Source of the DNA: Lentinus brumalis
Taxonomy: Eukaryota > Basidiomycota > Agaricomycetes > Polyporales > Polyporaceae
Length of the DNA: 64,000 nt
Direction: 5' to 3'
Assembly (NCBI GenBank): GCA_001792895.1
Contig: MARA01000051.1
Coordinates: 1-64,000 of the forward strand
The notes under the pieces are model-generated. The model did no database searches, was not told the origin of the DNA, and saw nothing but the letters and a program-made list of their open reading frames with translations. Position 1 is the stretch's first letter; every line of letters starts with the position of its first letter. Of the stretch, positions 1 through 10,588 are shown piece after piece. The position numbers were made by a program, and so were the translations under genes.

Positions 1-738
1 GTTGAACGGCTCGCGGAGAGGCCCGTCTTCCTCGTCATCGGTGTACGCCGCCGCGCGAGGGCTCGTCGAGTTCGCTATTGAGAGAGGGAGGGTACGATGA
101 GGACGGAGTGCGCAAAGCAGGACAGTGGCCAGATAGATAGATGCCCTCAGACACGTACTTTACGTCTTCTTCCGGCTGTTCATCTTGTTCGAAGGACGGC
201 TCCTCTTGAGAAAACGTCGGTTGATCATCGTAGAAGGCGAAGTTGTGTCCATCGCGAGCAGCAGGAGATATCGCGAGCGGCGGGAGATGGAGATAGAATG
301 CTGGAGGGAGGGGACGACAAGTTGGGGAGTTAGGGTAAGGGTGGGAGGGGACCGCAGACGACTTTTGACCACGCAGCAATGATTTATGCGACCCCAAGGC
401 AGCGGTAGGCTAGAAAGAGCGGATCAGAGGGCTTCAAACGTTCAAGCAGCGGGAACGCTATTTGGTTGTGCGATCGGGGGTGTGTCATTTCAGATGAGTC
501 ATCATTTAAAGGGCGAGAACAATTGCATTCAATTATGGGCGAGGAGAGATATACAGGAACGAGTAGGAGTGGTACATGGGCAGGACTATGCGACGGGAGG
601 GAGGGAAGGATATGCGATACAAGTACAATGAGGAAAGCGCGACATTCAGCGAACGACAAACAGACCGGCGGGCACAGGAGCGCGGAAGGAGAGACGGGGA
701 CAAAGAACTCAACCGATCATCGCGTCAGTGTCGTCGTC
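1..738 (-). other. Left edge; possible partial minus-strand exon
   Basis: No complete gene is visible here. On the minus strand, roughly 290 down to 155, one frame encodes an acidic stretch (FYDDQPTFSQEEPSF, then EQDEQPEEDVK). A GTACGT donor follows, and an acceptor-like CAATAG lies near 80. The frame beyond the acceptor is again acidic (YTDDEEDGPLREPFN) and runs to the window edge. This could be the N-terminal part of a gene leaving the window to the left, but the two pieces do not join in phase with the most obvious splice sites and no in-frame ATG is seen. Confidence 0.25.
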
Positions 739-3700
739 CTTAACCCATCGCGGCATTTGCCTTGGACTTCGCGCCGGGCTGAGGACGTTGACGAGTCCTC
801 GCCGCGACAGGCTGCGTCGAGCTGGCCGCGCCAGAGCCAGTCTTGAGGTCCTTCTTCAGGACCTTGACCGCCTTATCTTCGGGCTCTGCTGTACTTGTCG
901 CGGCACGCTTGCGAGTAATGCGGGCGGTGCCTTGGTTGTCGTCCTTCTGAGCGTGCGAGACCGGCGGGGTGACCACCATGGAACTGACGTCTGTACAATC
1001 ATTGCGTGAGCTTCAATGTCGGACAGAAGGTAGTGGAGCGTGGTGAGGATGTGTTCGAGCGGTCGACCGCTCGCGAGCATCAGCTGTCGGACAGAAGGTA
1101 GTGGATCATGCTCGCGAGCGGGACGACCGCTCGCTAGCTCGCAGCGGCCAGATACCGTCTGAGCGGTCGACCGCTCACGAGCATCCATTGTCGGACAACA
1201 GGTAGTGGATCGTGGGTGAGGATGCTCGCGAGCGGTCGACCGCTCGCTAGCTCGCAGCGGCAGGTACCGTCTGAGCGGTCGACCGCTCGCGAGCATCTTA
1301 GCGGCCGCACGTCATGTTGAGCGGTCGACCGCTCGAAGGCAATGTCGGGATTGCATCCACCAGAAGGGGACCATGCGAGCGGTCGACCGCTCGTTCTGAC
1401 GTGCGGCTGCGATCCCCTCTTGAGCGGTCGACCGCTCGAGAATACATTTGCTGCGTCTTCACCTGTCATTTGCGTAAGACAATATGAGAGAACTCACTAT
1501 GAGCGAGGTCCTCAACGCCCTGCTCAGCATCGTCGTCGAGGTCCACCATGCGGTCGGTCCTCCCGTGCTTCTTGAGACGTCGCAAAGGCTGCGGCGCGTC
1601 GTCCTCCGCATCGTCGCCGTTGTCGTCGGGGACCTCAGAGGTAGGGGGCCGTCTTCGGGCTCGGAAGGACCCTTGTCATCGACCTCCATAGCGTCGCGAG
1701 CGGGCGACCGCTCGCGAGGGACATCCTCGTCAGGCTGAGCCTCCTCAGGGGAACGGACTTCGCTTCGTCCGTGGCGTGCTCCGAGGCACTCTGTGTTGCC
1801 GGGGCGGTGGAAACCTCGTCGGTGTGCTCACCGCTGGGCTCATCGAGCGTGATGGGACCGACAGAGGCCCAGAGCTTCTCTTCATCGGCATCCTCCCCCT
1901 CTGCGTCGAGGTCCTCGCCGTGAGCCGACTGGTCGTTCTTGCCGTGATTGCCCTGAGGAGGCTCGTCGCTGCTTGATTGGAGCTGGTCTTCGCCGTTCCA
2001 TCGCCCTCGTCCTCGTCCCCATCCCCGTCCTCGTCGTCGTCCCCGTCGTCGTCCGCGTCCGCGTCGTCGTCCGCGTCGTCGTCGTCGTCGTCGTCCTCCT
2101 CATCGTCGCCCTCGTCCTTGTCCTTGTCAGCGCCCTCGGACGCCTCTGGTTGTCAGACTCCCGATCGGCCGGGTCGGTGGGCTCTCCGTGAGTCGCCGTG
2201 CTCGCACCGCTGGGTCCGCCCATCTCCATTTCGACATCCTCGACGTCCGAACGATGTTCCTCCTTCGCGAGCGCCGCCGCCGCGAGTGCGCGCGCAGGAA
2301 CGCTGGCCGCATCGAGCTTCATCGCCCCACGGGCCCGTTCCAGCCGACGAGGTCTTGCGGGAGAATGTCCGTGTCCTTGTACGGGCCAAGAGCTGCGGCT
2401 TGGGATAACCAAGCCTCTCCAATGCGCCCTCGTACCGGTCCATCTCCTTCCGCGACCGCGCGGTCCTCTCGGCTTGGATCTGCATATAATTGAGCGACGG
2501 GTACGCGGAGCTGTCCGCCTTCGCCGCCATAGTCGGAACTCCTCGTAGAAATGTCCCGCCGTCCAGACGGCTCGACGTACGGAGCCGTTGTCCCGCTTGC
2601 GCGGGCCACCTGCCGGTTCGCGTTCGTCCAGAGTGTCTGAAAGCACGCGATGCGCAGTGAGTACAAAGCATAGTACATCCAGACGCCGCACTCACCTTGA
2701 TCAAGTCTTCGAAAGAGGTGAGCACCTCGCGGTCGAGGACCACCTGTTTCTTGGCAGCGGTGGGGCCGAAATGCGCGACCTTGGACGACCTGACGGTCTT
2801 GATGATGGTCGAGATCTCCGCGGAGAACGTAGCCCGCATGGTGGCGGACTCGAGGAATGTGTCGAGGTCGAGGTCGAGCACATCCACCGAGACAGGCAGC
2901 GGCGACGCTTGGGTCTCGTACACTTTCCCGAGCTCAGCGTCCCAGTACTTCCAGACACTGACGCGCCGCCCCTCGCGCGCCGATGGACTCGAATGCACCA
3001 ATCGCGCTCAGGTGTTTCGCTGCGGCCGCCCGCAGGCTTTTGAACGCCAGAGAGGCGTAGAATGGCGCGACGTGCTCAAGCTGGTACGCCCACCTGACCG
3101 GAAGTTCGACGCTCAGAGCCTTCAACGCCTTGTCCTCTCCGGCGCTGTTTGCCTTCTTCGCCACGAACGATCGGAACTCGGGAGCGGACGTGGTACGAGC
3201 ATGCGGAGCGCGGGCAGCTTGTCGAGCTGGGATGTAGTGAACCCCCCGTTCTCCGCATCTGCGTCCTTCCGCATGACGGTCAGAGCCTCCTTCATCGCCC
3301 TTGTAGTACGCCTCGCAGGTCGGCTTCCACGGATCGTCCTCCGAGTTGAAGTCGATGAATGCGCCGAAGGGGGACAACTTCGCGTTGACGCCGCCCTTCC
3401 CCCACACAGCTTTGCCGATCTTCTCGAAGATGAACCGCCGAGTACCACGCAGGGCATCGGAGCCAGTTGTTGCCATTGCGTGGACCATGCGGCCTATGTC
3501 GGTAAGCTTGATGTGCTCGCGGAGCACAAACGACCACCACTGTTGGGCCGTCAGTGTATGAACTGTGAGCGTGCAGAAGGTATCCGATCAGACTTACCCA
3601 GACTGAGACACCAGGGACTTGTCGGAAAAGTGTCGCATCTGACAGGAGGGCGTTGATTTGGTCACCGAGGAGGTTATGGGGATTGCCGCCGTGGAGCGGA

Positions 3701-6438
3701 TCGAGCATGAACATGAGCTGCAGGGAGAGGTGTTAGCACAGCTGTTCACAGTGTAACCGCGGCCGAGCGGGGCGACCGCTCGAAGTATGTATTCACCCTT
3801 CGTGCCCTATCTCTTGGCACGAGCGGGCGACCGCTCGCACCGTAACTCTAGGGCCGAGCGGGCGACCGCTCGGAGCACGTCCATGGCATGAGCGGGCGAC
3901 CGCTCGCACTGTAACTCTGGGCCCGAGCGGGCGACCGCTCGGAGCACATCCCTGGGATGAGCGGCGACCGCTCGCATCGTAACCTCTTCGAACGAGCGGG
4001 CGGCCGCTCACGCTGCGTCTCGGCGATCGAACAGTCCGATGGACAAAGGCAATACCACTCACCGTCGCGATTCCGTCGTCTGCCGCGGTCAACTTCTCCT
4101 TCAGGGCGTCCATGAACGTCTTCGTCGGGACCGGGAGCGCGAAGGCCAGCCCGAGCCGCTGCAGCTCGAACACCCACTCCAGCTTCTGGGGTGCGTTCTC
4201 CAGCGCACGAATGGACTCCGAGTCCGGAGTCGTCGCCCGCAGCTTGTCGAGGGTCGCCGTCCAGTACTGCGCACACGACCGCCGGATCGAGGCCTGATAG
4301 CCACGCAGCGCGTCCATCCACAGAGGCGAGTCGCTGTGCGCCATGTGCGCAAGCCGGTCCTTGAGGCACGACCGGTACGCCGCGTCGATCGTGTCCAGGA
4401 GCTCCTTCGGGAACACCTCTTGCACAACTCGTGCGGCCCGCACCGTCGCCATGACCTCCTCGTACCTATTCTGCGCCTGCCGACGGGCACCCACCGCGGT
4501 CTTCGACACCGCAGGGAGAATCGCCTCCTGGCCATTCTGCAACGCCTCCATCACCGCCGTCCGTTCCTCGGCCTCCTGGATGCTCGCGATCTGGAACGCA
4601 TACACCTCGCTGCCGAGCGCAGAGGCCTGGGGATTCACCAGCTTCCCCTGCTGGTTCACCTCCGGCCACTCACAGTCACTCGCGATGAAATGCAGCGCTG
4701 CCAGCCCTGAACGCAATATCTCCATGTGAAGCTGACACAAGCAGGTCAGCACTCGCATCCGCATACACACAAGCCAGAAAAAAGCACGCACCCAGTCACC
4801 GTAATCGCCGTCGTCCAGGTAGTCCCCAAATGCCTTCGTGTTGACCACGGCTTCGCTCGTGTAGTATGGGAACACACTCATGAGCGACATGAGGTTCCAG
4901 GTGGACGGATTATGGAACGGCTTCATGAAGGAGGAATACTTCCGACGCGTTTTCGGGTCGCCCATCACATCCTCCAGGAGTCGCGAACTCCACCACCCAT
5001 TGCCGGGACGAGTGTCTCCACCGGGATATTGTGCGTCTTGGCAAGCTGCGCTGCCGCGGCCTTCAGCTCGTACACCCACCGCCATGTTCGCTCTACCATC
5101 GTCTCCGAGAGCTGGGGATCGATCTTGTTCATGGAGAGATGGCGGAGGGTTGGCTCCTGCAGCTTATCTATAACATAGCGCATCATCAGTCGTGTGATCT
5201 CGTGAAGTACAATCTAAAACAGCCGCAGTGTATGGTCGGAGAAAGCGGTCACGCCCTCGCGCTCGCCACGCCTCTCGAGCGGGCGACCGCTCACATTGGC
5301 GAGGCCGCTCCTACTGACCGAGCCTCGCGAGCGGTCGACCGCTCGAATCGCAACATCGCACACGCAGCGGGCGATGCTGGCGACACCTTTTGAGCGGTCG
5401 ACCGCTCGAACTCGGTCGAGCGGTCGACCGCTCACACTGACCACGCCTCGCGAGCGGTCGACCGCTCGGACTCGGTCGAGCGGGCGACCGCTCACACTGA
5501 CCACGCCTCTCGAGCGGTCGACCGCTCGCACTACAACAGCACCGGTCGAGCGGTCGACCGCTCGATATAAAACAATCTCATACATGCAACACTCACCAAT
5601 GTCATACAGCTCCACCGTCCACGTCCCTATTTCGCCGAGGAGGCTCTTGATCTTCGCGAGCTTGTCCGCCATGTCCGCGAGCTCCGATCGCAGCGCGCCC
5701 TCCGCCTCCTTCTTCACGGCCGCCTTGCCCTTCCTGGTGACGTCGCCGCCGTCGCCGATGTCGTTCAGCTTCTTCTGCTTCTTCGAGAGCGCCGTCTTCA
5801 GCTTCGCCGCCTCAACTTCAAGCTGCTTCTTGAAGCCCTGCACGGCCGCATGTCGGTGCTGCCCGCCGAGAACGGTGACCTCGGCGCCTTGGACCTTCGA
5901 CGTCCACTGCACGGCCTTCAAGTCGTTGTCGTCGGCATTCTGAACAAGACAACCGGGGTCCACCCAGTCCACCTTGACAGCAACCGGCATCGGGTGGTCC
6001 TCGTGCTGGATGCCCATGCCGCGGAAACTGTGCACAAGGTCGGAGACGGCCTTCTTGTTCAAAGCTCGGTTGTTGTATTGACCGAACGACAGCTGGACCC
6101 CGGGGTTGAGGAGGTTAACAGTGGCGTACCCAAGTCGCGCCGCTGCCATCTCCTTCTTCAAAGCCAACTCCTTGCTCTGCTTCTCCGCCATCAGCGCCAT
6201 CCGCTCAAGGGGAGGCGCAGCCGCGAGCTGTCCAATCCCATCCCTCAGCTCATCCGCACTCACACGCGATGCTGCATACAGTACTCACCTCATCGCGACC
6301 GGCAGGAGATATATCTCCAGATGCTCGCGGCGCGTCGCCCGCCGCCCCATCCTTCGTTTTACCAACCCCCGCCGCGGCCTGGGTCTTCGTCGCCTTCGCC
6401 TTCTTGCCAGCCTTGCTTGCCTTTGTTGCAGTACTCAT
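739..6438 (-). CDS. Large ParB/sulfiredoxin-like domain protein, many exons
   Basis: ATG at 6438. Readable exons are 6438-6289, 6248-5597, 5167-5022, 4971-4792, 4731-4063, 3720-3598 and 3539 to about 3293, giving roughly 720 residues in phase. The N-terminus is Lys/Ala-rich. Residues ~90-195 resemble a ParB/Srx fold: an N-x-R-type segment (GQYNNRAL), then SFRGMGI, then the signature GGQHRHAAVQGF at ~178-189, followed by a Lys-rich coiled coil. The long remainder is helical and unlike any family I know. Beyond 3300 the frame changes near 3293, 3190, 2990 and again below 2640. An Asp/Glu-rich low-complexity tract lies near 1990-2120, and a basic last exon (about 990-739) ends at TAA. The 50-base intron 5021-4972 has a weak donor and could instead be an indel. 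DNA binding is an inference from the ParB-like motif. The gene is intact upstream; the 3' half is either decayed or mis-assembled. Confidence 0.6.
990..1500 (-). repeat. Intron filled with GAGCGGTCGACCGCTC palindromes
   Basis: About eight copies of the 16-base palindrome or close variants lie near 1058, 1117, 1159, 1229, 1272, 1319, 1376 and 1421. The centre contains a GTCGAC site. The spacers between copies are themselves partly repeated (the sequence around TCGGACARMAGGTAGTGGATC occurs three times). The stretch is bounded on the minus strand by a GTGAGT donor near 1500 and a TTGTACAG acceptor near 990, so it reads as one intron of the ParB-like gene. A further single copy lies at about 1694. 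Confidence 0.75.
3721..4062 (-). repeat. Palindrome-filled intron of the ParB-like gene
   Basis: The intron starts with GTGAGTGG at 4062 and ends with CCCTGCAG at 3721; the flanking exons join in phase. It holds about seven palindromes near 3765, 3819, 3855, 3891, 3924, 3958 and 3993. Most are the variant GAGCGGGCGACCGCTC, spaced 33-36 bases apart over the central part. Every third or so spacer repeats the text CGGAGCACRTCC. Confidence 0.8.
5168..5596 (-). repeat. Palindrome-filled intron of the ParB-like gene
   Basis: GTGAGT donor at 5596; the acceptor TTATAG that restores frame ends at 5168. About eight palindromes lie near 5275, 5330, 5393, 5416, 5452, 5477, 5511 and 5547, mixing the perfect GAGCGGTCGACCGCTC with the G-variant. 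The spacer CACTGACCACGCCTC recurs. No palindrome is seen in the adjoining exons. Confidence 0.75.
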
Positions 6439-6984
6439 CGTGCCAGTAAGAGAGGAGTGGAGGAGTGTCTGTAGTAGGGGAGTGCGGTCGCTCAGAGGGT
6501 GATCGCGGGGAGAGAGAGAGAGAGAGAGAGTCGCTCCCCCCGCTCTATCTATCTCTGCCTGCCTGCGGCCTCATGCCTGCATCGCGGCCCATCGATCGGA
6601 ACAATCCCAACCTTGTCCTTTTCCGTGCAGGGATCATCTATTCTCTCGAGCACTGCGATTCCCTTTTCCGTTCGCCATCACGCTCATCCATCTCCTCATC
6701 TCCTCATCTCCGGTGTTTCGCACTTGGACGCGACATAATCTGTACCCCACCGCCCATCCCTGCACGTCCTTCCCTCTGAAGCGTTCAGCCCGTGATGTCC
6801 TCTAACCACACTTCCACAGATGATCGCGTTCCTGATTGATCGACATAAACTGTCACACTCGATCACGAATCATCATGACGTACTTGCCACGTGGCTATGC
6901 CGCCCACGTGCATCCCTCAAGTGTCAAATCACTATCTCCTCCTGCGCGCGGTCGCCCGATCGCGACGCGTTGTCTCTGCGTCTC
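6439..6984. promoter_or_regulatory. Intergenic region upstream of the ParB-like gene
   Basis: There is no gene here. It contains a GA microsatellite (about 6509-6531) and pyrimidine-rich stretches. By position it includes the promoter of the minus-strand ParB-like gene, but no specific element can be assigned. Confidence 0.4.
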
Positions 6985-7490
6985 CAATAGTGAACGGTCG
7001 GCCGCCCGCAGGCCTCTTTCTGCGTATGTTCGATAGCGAGCGGTCGCCCGCTCGCGGGCATCTTTCTGCATATGTTCGATAGCGAGCGGTCGCCCGCTCG
7101 CGGGCATATTTCTGGTATGTTCGATAGCAAGCGGTCGGCCGCCCGCAGGCCTCTTTCTGCGTATGTTCGATAGCGAGCGGTCGCCCGCTCGCGGGCATCT
7201 TTCTGCGTATGTTCGATAGCGAGCGGTCGCCCGCTCGCGGGCCTCTTTCTGCGTATGTTCGATAGCGAGCGGTCGCCGCTCGCGGGCCTCTTTCTGCGTA
7301 TGTTCGATAGCGAGCGGTCGGCCGCTCGCGGGCATCTTTCTGCGTATGTTCGATAGCGAGCGGTCGGCCGCTCGCGGGCATCTTGCTGCGTATGTTCGAT
7401 AGCGAGCGGTTGGCCGCTCGCGGGCATCTTTCTGCTTATGTTCGATAGCGAGCGGTCGGCCGCTCGCGGGCATCTTTCTGCTGTTGTCCG
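6985..7490. repeat. Tandem array of ~46-base units, each with one palindrome
   Basis: About eleven head-to-tail units follow the pattern GTATGTTCGATAGC, palindrome, GCGGGCATCTTTCTGC. The palindrome core is the variant GAGCGGTCGCCCGCTC or GAGCGGTCGGCCGCTC. The unit text GTTCGATAGC recurs near 7028, 7073, 7116, 7161, 7208, 7255, 7301, 7347, 7394 and 7439. Units differ by a few bases, mostly inside the palindrome arms. No coding sense is likely, although the array is open in several frames because it lacks stops. Confidence 0.85.
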
Positions 7491-7621
7491 CTCGTAACCT
7501 CCTGTCGATAGTCACACACAGTTTGCGGTCACAGGTGTATTTATGCCTATCTCCACTGTAAGCGCCCACTGTGCGTGACTATCGACAGGAGATTACGAGC
7601 GGACAACAGCAGAAAGAGGCC
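7478..7621. repeat. Inverted repeat closing the tandem array
   Basis: About 50 bases at 7478-7530 (CTTTCTGCTGTTGTCCGCTC through CGATAGTCACACAC) reappear in reverse complement at 7569-7621, around a 40-base spacer. The hairpin marks the right end of the 46-base array. The second arm runs on into two decayed palindromes (7620-7672). Confidence 0.75.
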
Positions 7622-7689
7622 CGTGAGCGGCGGACCACTCACTATCGCACACAAGAGGCCCACAAGCGGCGGAATACTTTGCATTGGCT

Positions 7690-7983
7690 GATCATAAGTT
7701 TCCACCTGACTCTGGTTCCTGACCTCCTGTACTTCTGTCTTGGCTACTGCTCTTCGGACTTTTGGACTTTGCCATATAAGCCTCCTTGTAGCGACACTTA
7801 GTTCTCAGTTCTAATATCTCGTTACGCTCCCTGTTACAACTGTGAGATCGATCTGTTCTGTTTGCTCTCCTCTCATAGTCTGATCTTTCCAACCAGACTT
7901 CTGATTCCTGACCTCCAACCTCTCACTCTGACTTCTGCTTAACCTCGCACCTCTGGCTTGACTTTCTTTCCACTTGGTCTTGT
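7690..7983. other. Non-coding DNA, possible LTR remnant
   Basis: Pyrimidine-rich DNA has a TATA-like CCATATAAGCC at about 7770 and many CTGACCTCCT-type repeats. Its texture, and that of 8765-9300 across the hAT insertion, is reminiscent of an LTR, but I could not find matching TG...CA ends or a target duplication. No coding region is visible. Confidence 0.25.
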
Positions 7984-7991
7984 CTCTTGCT

Positions 7992-8756
7992 TAGTGATGT
8001 GCGAGCCCGGCTCGGCTGCAAAGCCGCGGCTACGGCTCGGCCTGGAGAGCTACGGCCTGCTCGAACTGCAGGCCGGGCTCTTGAAGACGGCTCGAGCTCA
8101 GCTCGGCCTGAGCCAGAGCCTGCAGGTGGTGGGTGCTACTTACCTCCTGCCCGCACCTCTGCACTGCCAGAGTGCAAAGACCCATAATGAGACGTGTCCA
8201 ACAACGTGTTTCGTTGCACTCCGCCTCTGCACCTGCCCTCCCGCGCTGCTTGACACCAGGAAGAGCAAGAAGACGTGTCCAATGACGCATCCGTCGTCGA
8301 CCTCAGGCTGACGGTTCTTGCCCCGGCCTCCTGCGCTGCAAGAGCATGAAGAACGATGAGAGAACACGTCCAGTGACACTTCTCGTCGCCATCTGCTTTG
8401 CCCTGCCCTCTGACCTTTGACCTAGCGTGCACTGCATGCTCTCAGTCCCGAGTAATTGATACACAAGAGTGACAAGACTACTTATGAGTCTTCCTGATGA
8501 AGAAAATGTGAGTACTGCAGTGCTAACGTATGTTTAAAACCCACATAAATCGCAGTATCATTAGTTCAGTGATCAATATTGCTCGCCCTATGCCAGCGTC
8601 ATTGAGCCCAAGCTCGAGAGCCCAGCTCGAGCTCATTGTGGTCGTGTGCCGAGCCGTCAGGCTCCCCAGGCCGCCTCGAAAGCTCAGCTTGGCTCGGCCT
8701 GAATACGGCCGGCTTGGGGAGCCTGATGGCTCAAGACCGGGCGTTGCACATCACTA
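7992..8756. mobile_element. Non-autonomous hAT-type transposon (MITE)
   Basis: The ends are inverted repeats: TAGTGATGTGCGAGCCCGG at the left, and the right end read backwards is TAGTGATGTGCAACGCCCGG. An 8-base target duplication, CTCTTGCT, lies at 7984-7991 and 8757-8764. Eight-base duplications and TAGTG-like ends fit the hAT superfamily. The subterminal regions are rich in GAGCTCGGCTCG-type motifs in both orientations, as expected for transposase-binding subterminal repeats. There is no transposase reading frame, so the 765-base element would depend on an enzyme encoded elsewhere. Confidence 0.85.
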
Positions 8757-8764
8757 CTCTTGCT

Positions 8765-9399
8765 TTTCTTCTTACTTGTTGCTTGCTCCTGTTATGAATT
8801 CCGGATCTCTTGTCCGTCTTACATTGAAGACACCCACGCATCCTCAAGGTGTTGATCCATAGCTTTGCTGAATCCTTCTTCCTCCGCACACATCCTTCCG
8901 GACTTTGTAAGTCCGTAACTCCCAACTTCACCTGGACTTTGTCCCGGTGTGGACAGTCTCAACAGTATATCAGCCTGTGATGTAACAAGCTCCACCATAC
9001 ACGTGGAGCCAAGGTGTCTCCGGGTGATAGAACACATAATATATAGACTGGGGTGTACCTTATGTGTTCATATCTCTGAGGAGTGGCGCTCCGAGGTCCC
9101 AGGACCAGCCAGAAGATAGGTGCTTAGGGGCCCATTATCCCTACACATATGGGAAACTTCTGACACGGTCTCTCTATGTTGTTGCATCACTGCCCAGGAG
9201 CACAGAGTGCGACTGTGTGCATGTCTGCCTCTGACTCAGATAACTCTTGTATGTAATGCTACACCCGAAGTAAGGTACCATAATTGAACCACGCAGCTGA
9301 CGGCTCCCAGCGGCGGCTCCTGTTGGGCGCTTACATGTGCCGAGGGGATATCCTGGGTGACCCTATACTCGAGTGCTTATATTGTATCGTGAACAATAT
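8765..9399. other. Non-coding stretch
   Basis: This continues the DNA interrupted by the hAT element. It has short motifs such as TATATAGACTGG (about 9041) but no open gene, tRNA or clear repeat boundary. Confidence 0.3.
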
Positions 9400-10155
9400 G
9401 AGCGGTCGACCGCTCGCACACCTCGCTGTGAGCGGTCGACCGCTCGTACCCTACTGTCCGCCCTCGCCCGCTCGTACCTCGCTGTGAGCGGTAGGCCGCT
9501 CGCTGCGATGTTCTAGGCGAGAACTGCCTGCTGCCGTGCACTGTCCAACTGCTGATCATGGAAAACGAAGGGACATCTGGTGAATGCATCATATTGTATC
9601 GTGAACAATATGAGCGGTCGACCGCTCGCACACCTCGCTGTGAGCGGTCGACCGCTCGTACCCTGCTGTCCGCCCTCGCCCGCTCGTACCTCGCTGTGAG
9701 CGGTCGGCCGCTCGCTGCGATGTTCTAGGCGAGAACTGCCTGCTGCCATGCACTGTCCAACTGCTGATCATGGAAAACCAAGGGACATCTGGTGAATGCA
9801 GGCCGCGAGCGGTCGACCGCTCACCACGGGTGCGTCTGCCGGACATAGCGTTGGACGTGCCGGGATGCAGGCTAGTACACCGGACCTGCAACTCCAAGCG
9901 TACAATCCAAGCGGCCGACCGCTCTCGAATATGTGTTGGTGCGGTATCTCCTGTCGCTCGCGACGCGCCGCCGAGCATGTTCTGAGCACGCCCTGATACA
10001 AGACTGATGTGTTCAACGCTTAGTGTATCGGCACGCCGCCGGACACGTCTTGAGTGCAAATACCATACTTATGCATCCCGTGCTACGTTCAGCGACCCCC
10101 ATTACCCTGCCGTGAGCGGCCGACCGCTCGTGGGTGCTCACGGTATTGTATACCA

Positions 10156-10236
10156 GCCCTCCTGGCTTAGTTGGTAGACCACTTAGAAGCTGTGCCGCTG
10201 CACGTCGTGGTCGCAGGTTCGATTCCTGCAGGGCTG
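10156..10236 (+). other. tRNA-like element with Pol III A and B boxes
   Basis: An A-box-like TGGCTTAGTTGG is followed 40 bases later by a perfect B box, GGTTCGATTCC, inside a GCAGG/CCTGC T-stem. The outer strands AGCCCT and AGGGCT can pair. The linker between acceptor and D-arm is longer than in a normal tRNA, and the anticodon region is expanded (CCAC...GTGG around ~24 bases). It is a tRNA relative or a SINE-like head rather than a clear functional tRNA. Confidence 0.55.
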
Positions 10237-10316
10237 TATTCGGCTTGGGAATCAGCTTTTTTGTGGCCTGGCGACGCGATGAGTGGGGTGACGCGGGGTT
10301 CTACTGATGCCGTTGT

Positions 10317-10391
10317 GGGCCCTACTGGCTTAGTGGGTAAGCCGCTCTGCGAACGCATCGAGCGGTCGCAGGTTCGATTCCTGTGGGGCTC
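10317..10391 (+). other. Second tRNA-like element in the hairpin loop
   Basis: GGGCCCT can pair with GGGGCTC. The D-arm GGCTT/AAGCC is perfect, the A box reads TGGCTTAGTGGG and the B box GGTTCGATTCC. The anticodon-like arm is CCGCTC/GAGCGG with a 12-base loop. A third B-box copy with part of an inverted duplicate lies at about 10416-10455. The non-standard linker and loop make a decoding tRNA unlikely. Confidence 0.5.
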
Positions 10392-10506
10392 TTATGGTCG
10401 CCTAAACACTTTTTTCTGGTTCGATTCCACCGCTCGATGCCAGTAGGGGCCACCGTTCCTCATCGCGTCGCCAGGCGACAAAAACCGAGATACCCAAGAC
10501 GAATAC

Positions 10507-10588
10507 AGCCCTGCAGGAATCGAACCTGCGCCCACGACGTGCAGCGGCACAGCTTCTAAGTGGTCTACCAACTAAGCCAGGAGGGCTG
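10507..10588 (-). other. Inverted copy of the first tRNA-like element
   Basis: The minus strand repeats the element at 10156-10236 with one visible change (GTGGGCGC for GTGGTCGC). It is part of the right arm of the large inverted repeat. Confidence 0.55.

Noticed and set aside
985..5596. CRISPR-like arrays (regular palindromes with spacers)
   Set aside because: The genome is eukaryotic, spacers are short and partly repeated, and there are no cas genes.
6895..7569. Open frames of 150-220 codons across the tandem array (repeated ERSTAR/SGRPL-like text)
   Set aside because: They arise because the palindrome lacks stop codons in several frames; the same residues appear wherever the repeat occurs, on both strands.
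7690..9300. Solo LTR interrupted by the hAT element
   Set aside because: Texture is suggestive, but no TG...CA termini, target duplication, primer-binding site or second LTR was found.
10156..10588. Functional tRNA genes
   Set aside because: A and B boxes are good, but the acceptor-D linker is too long and the anticodon arm is not standard; kept as tRNA-like.
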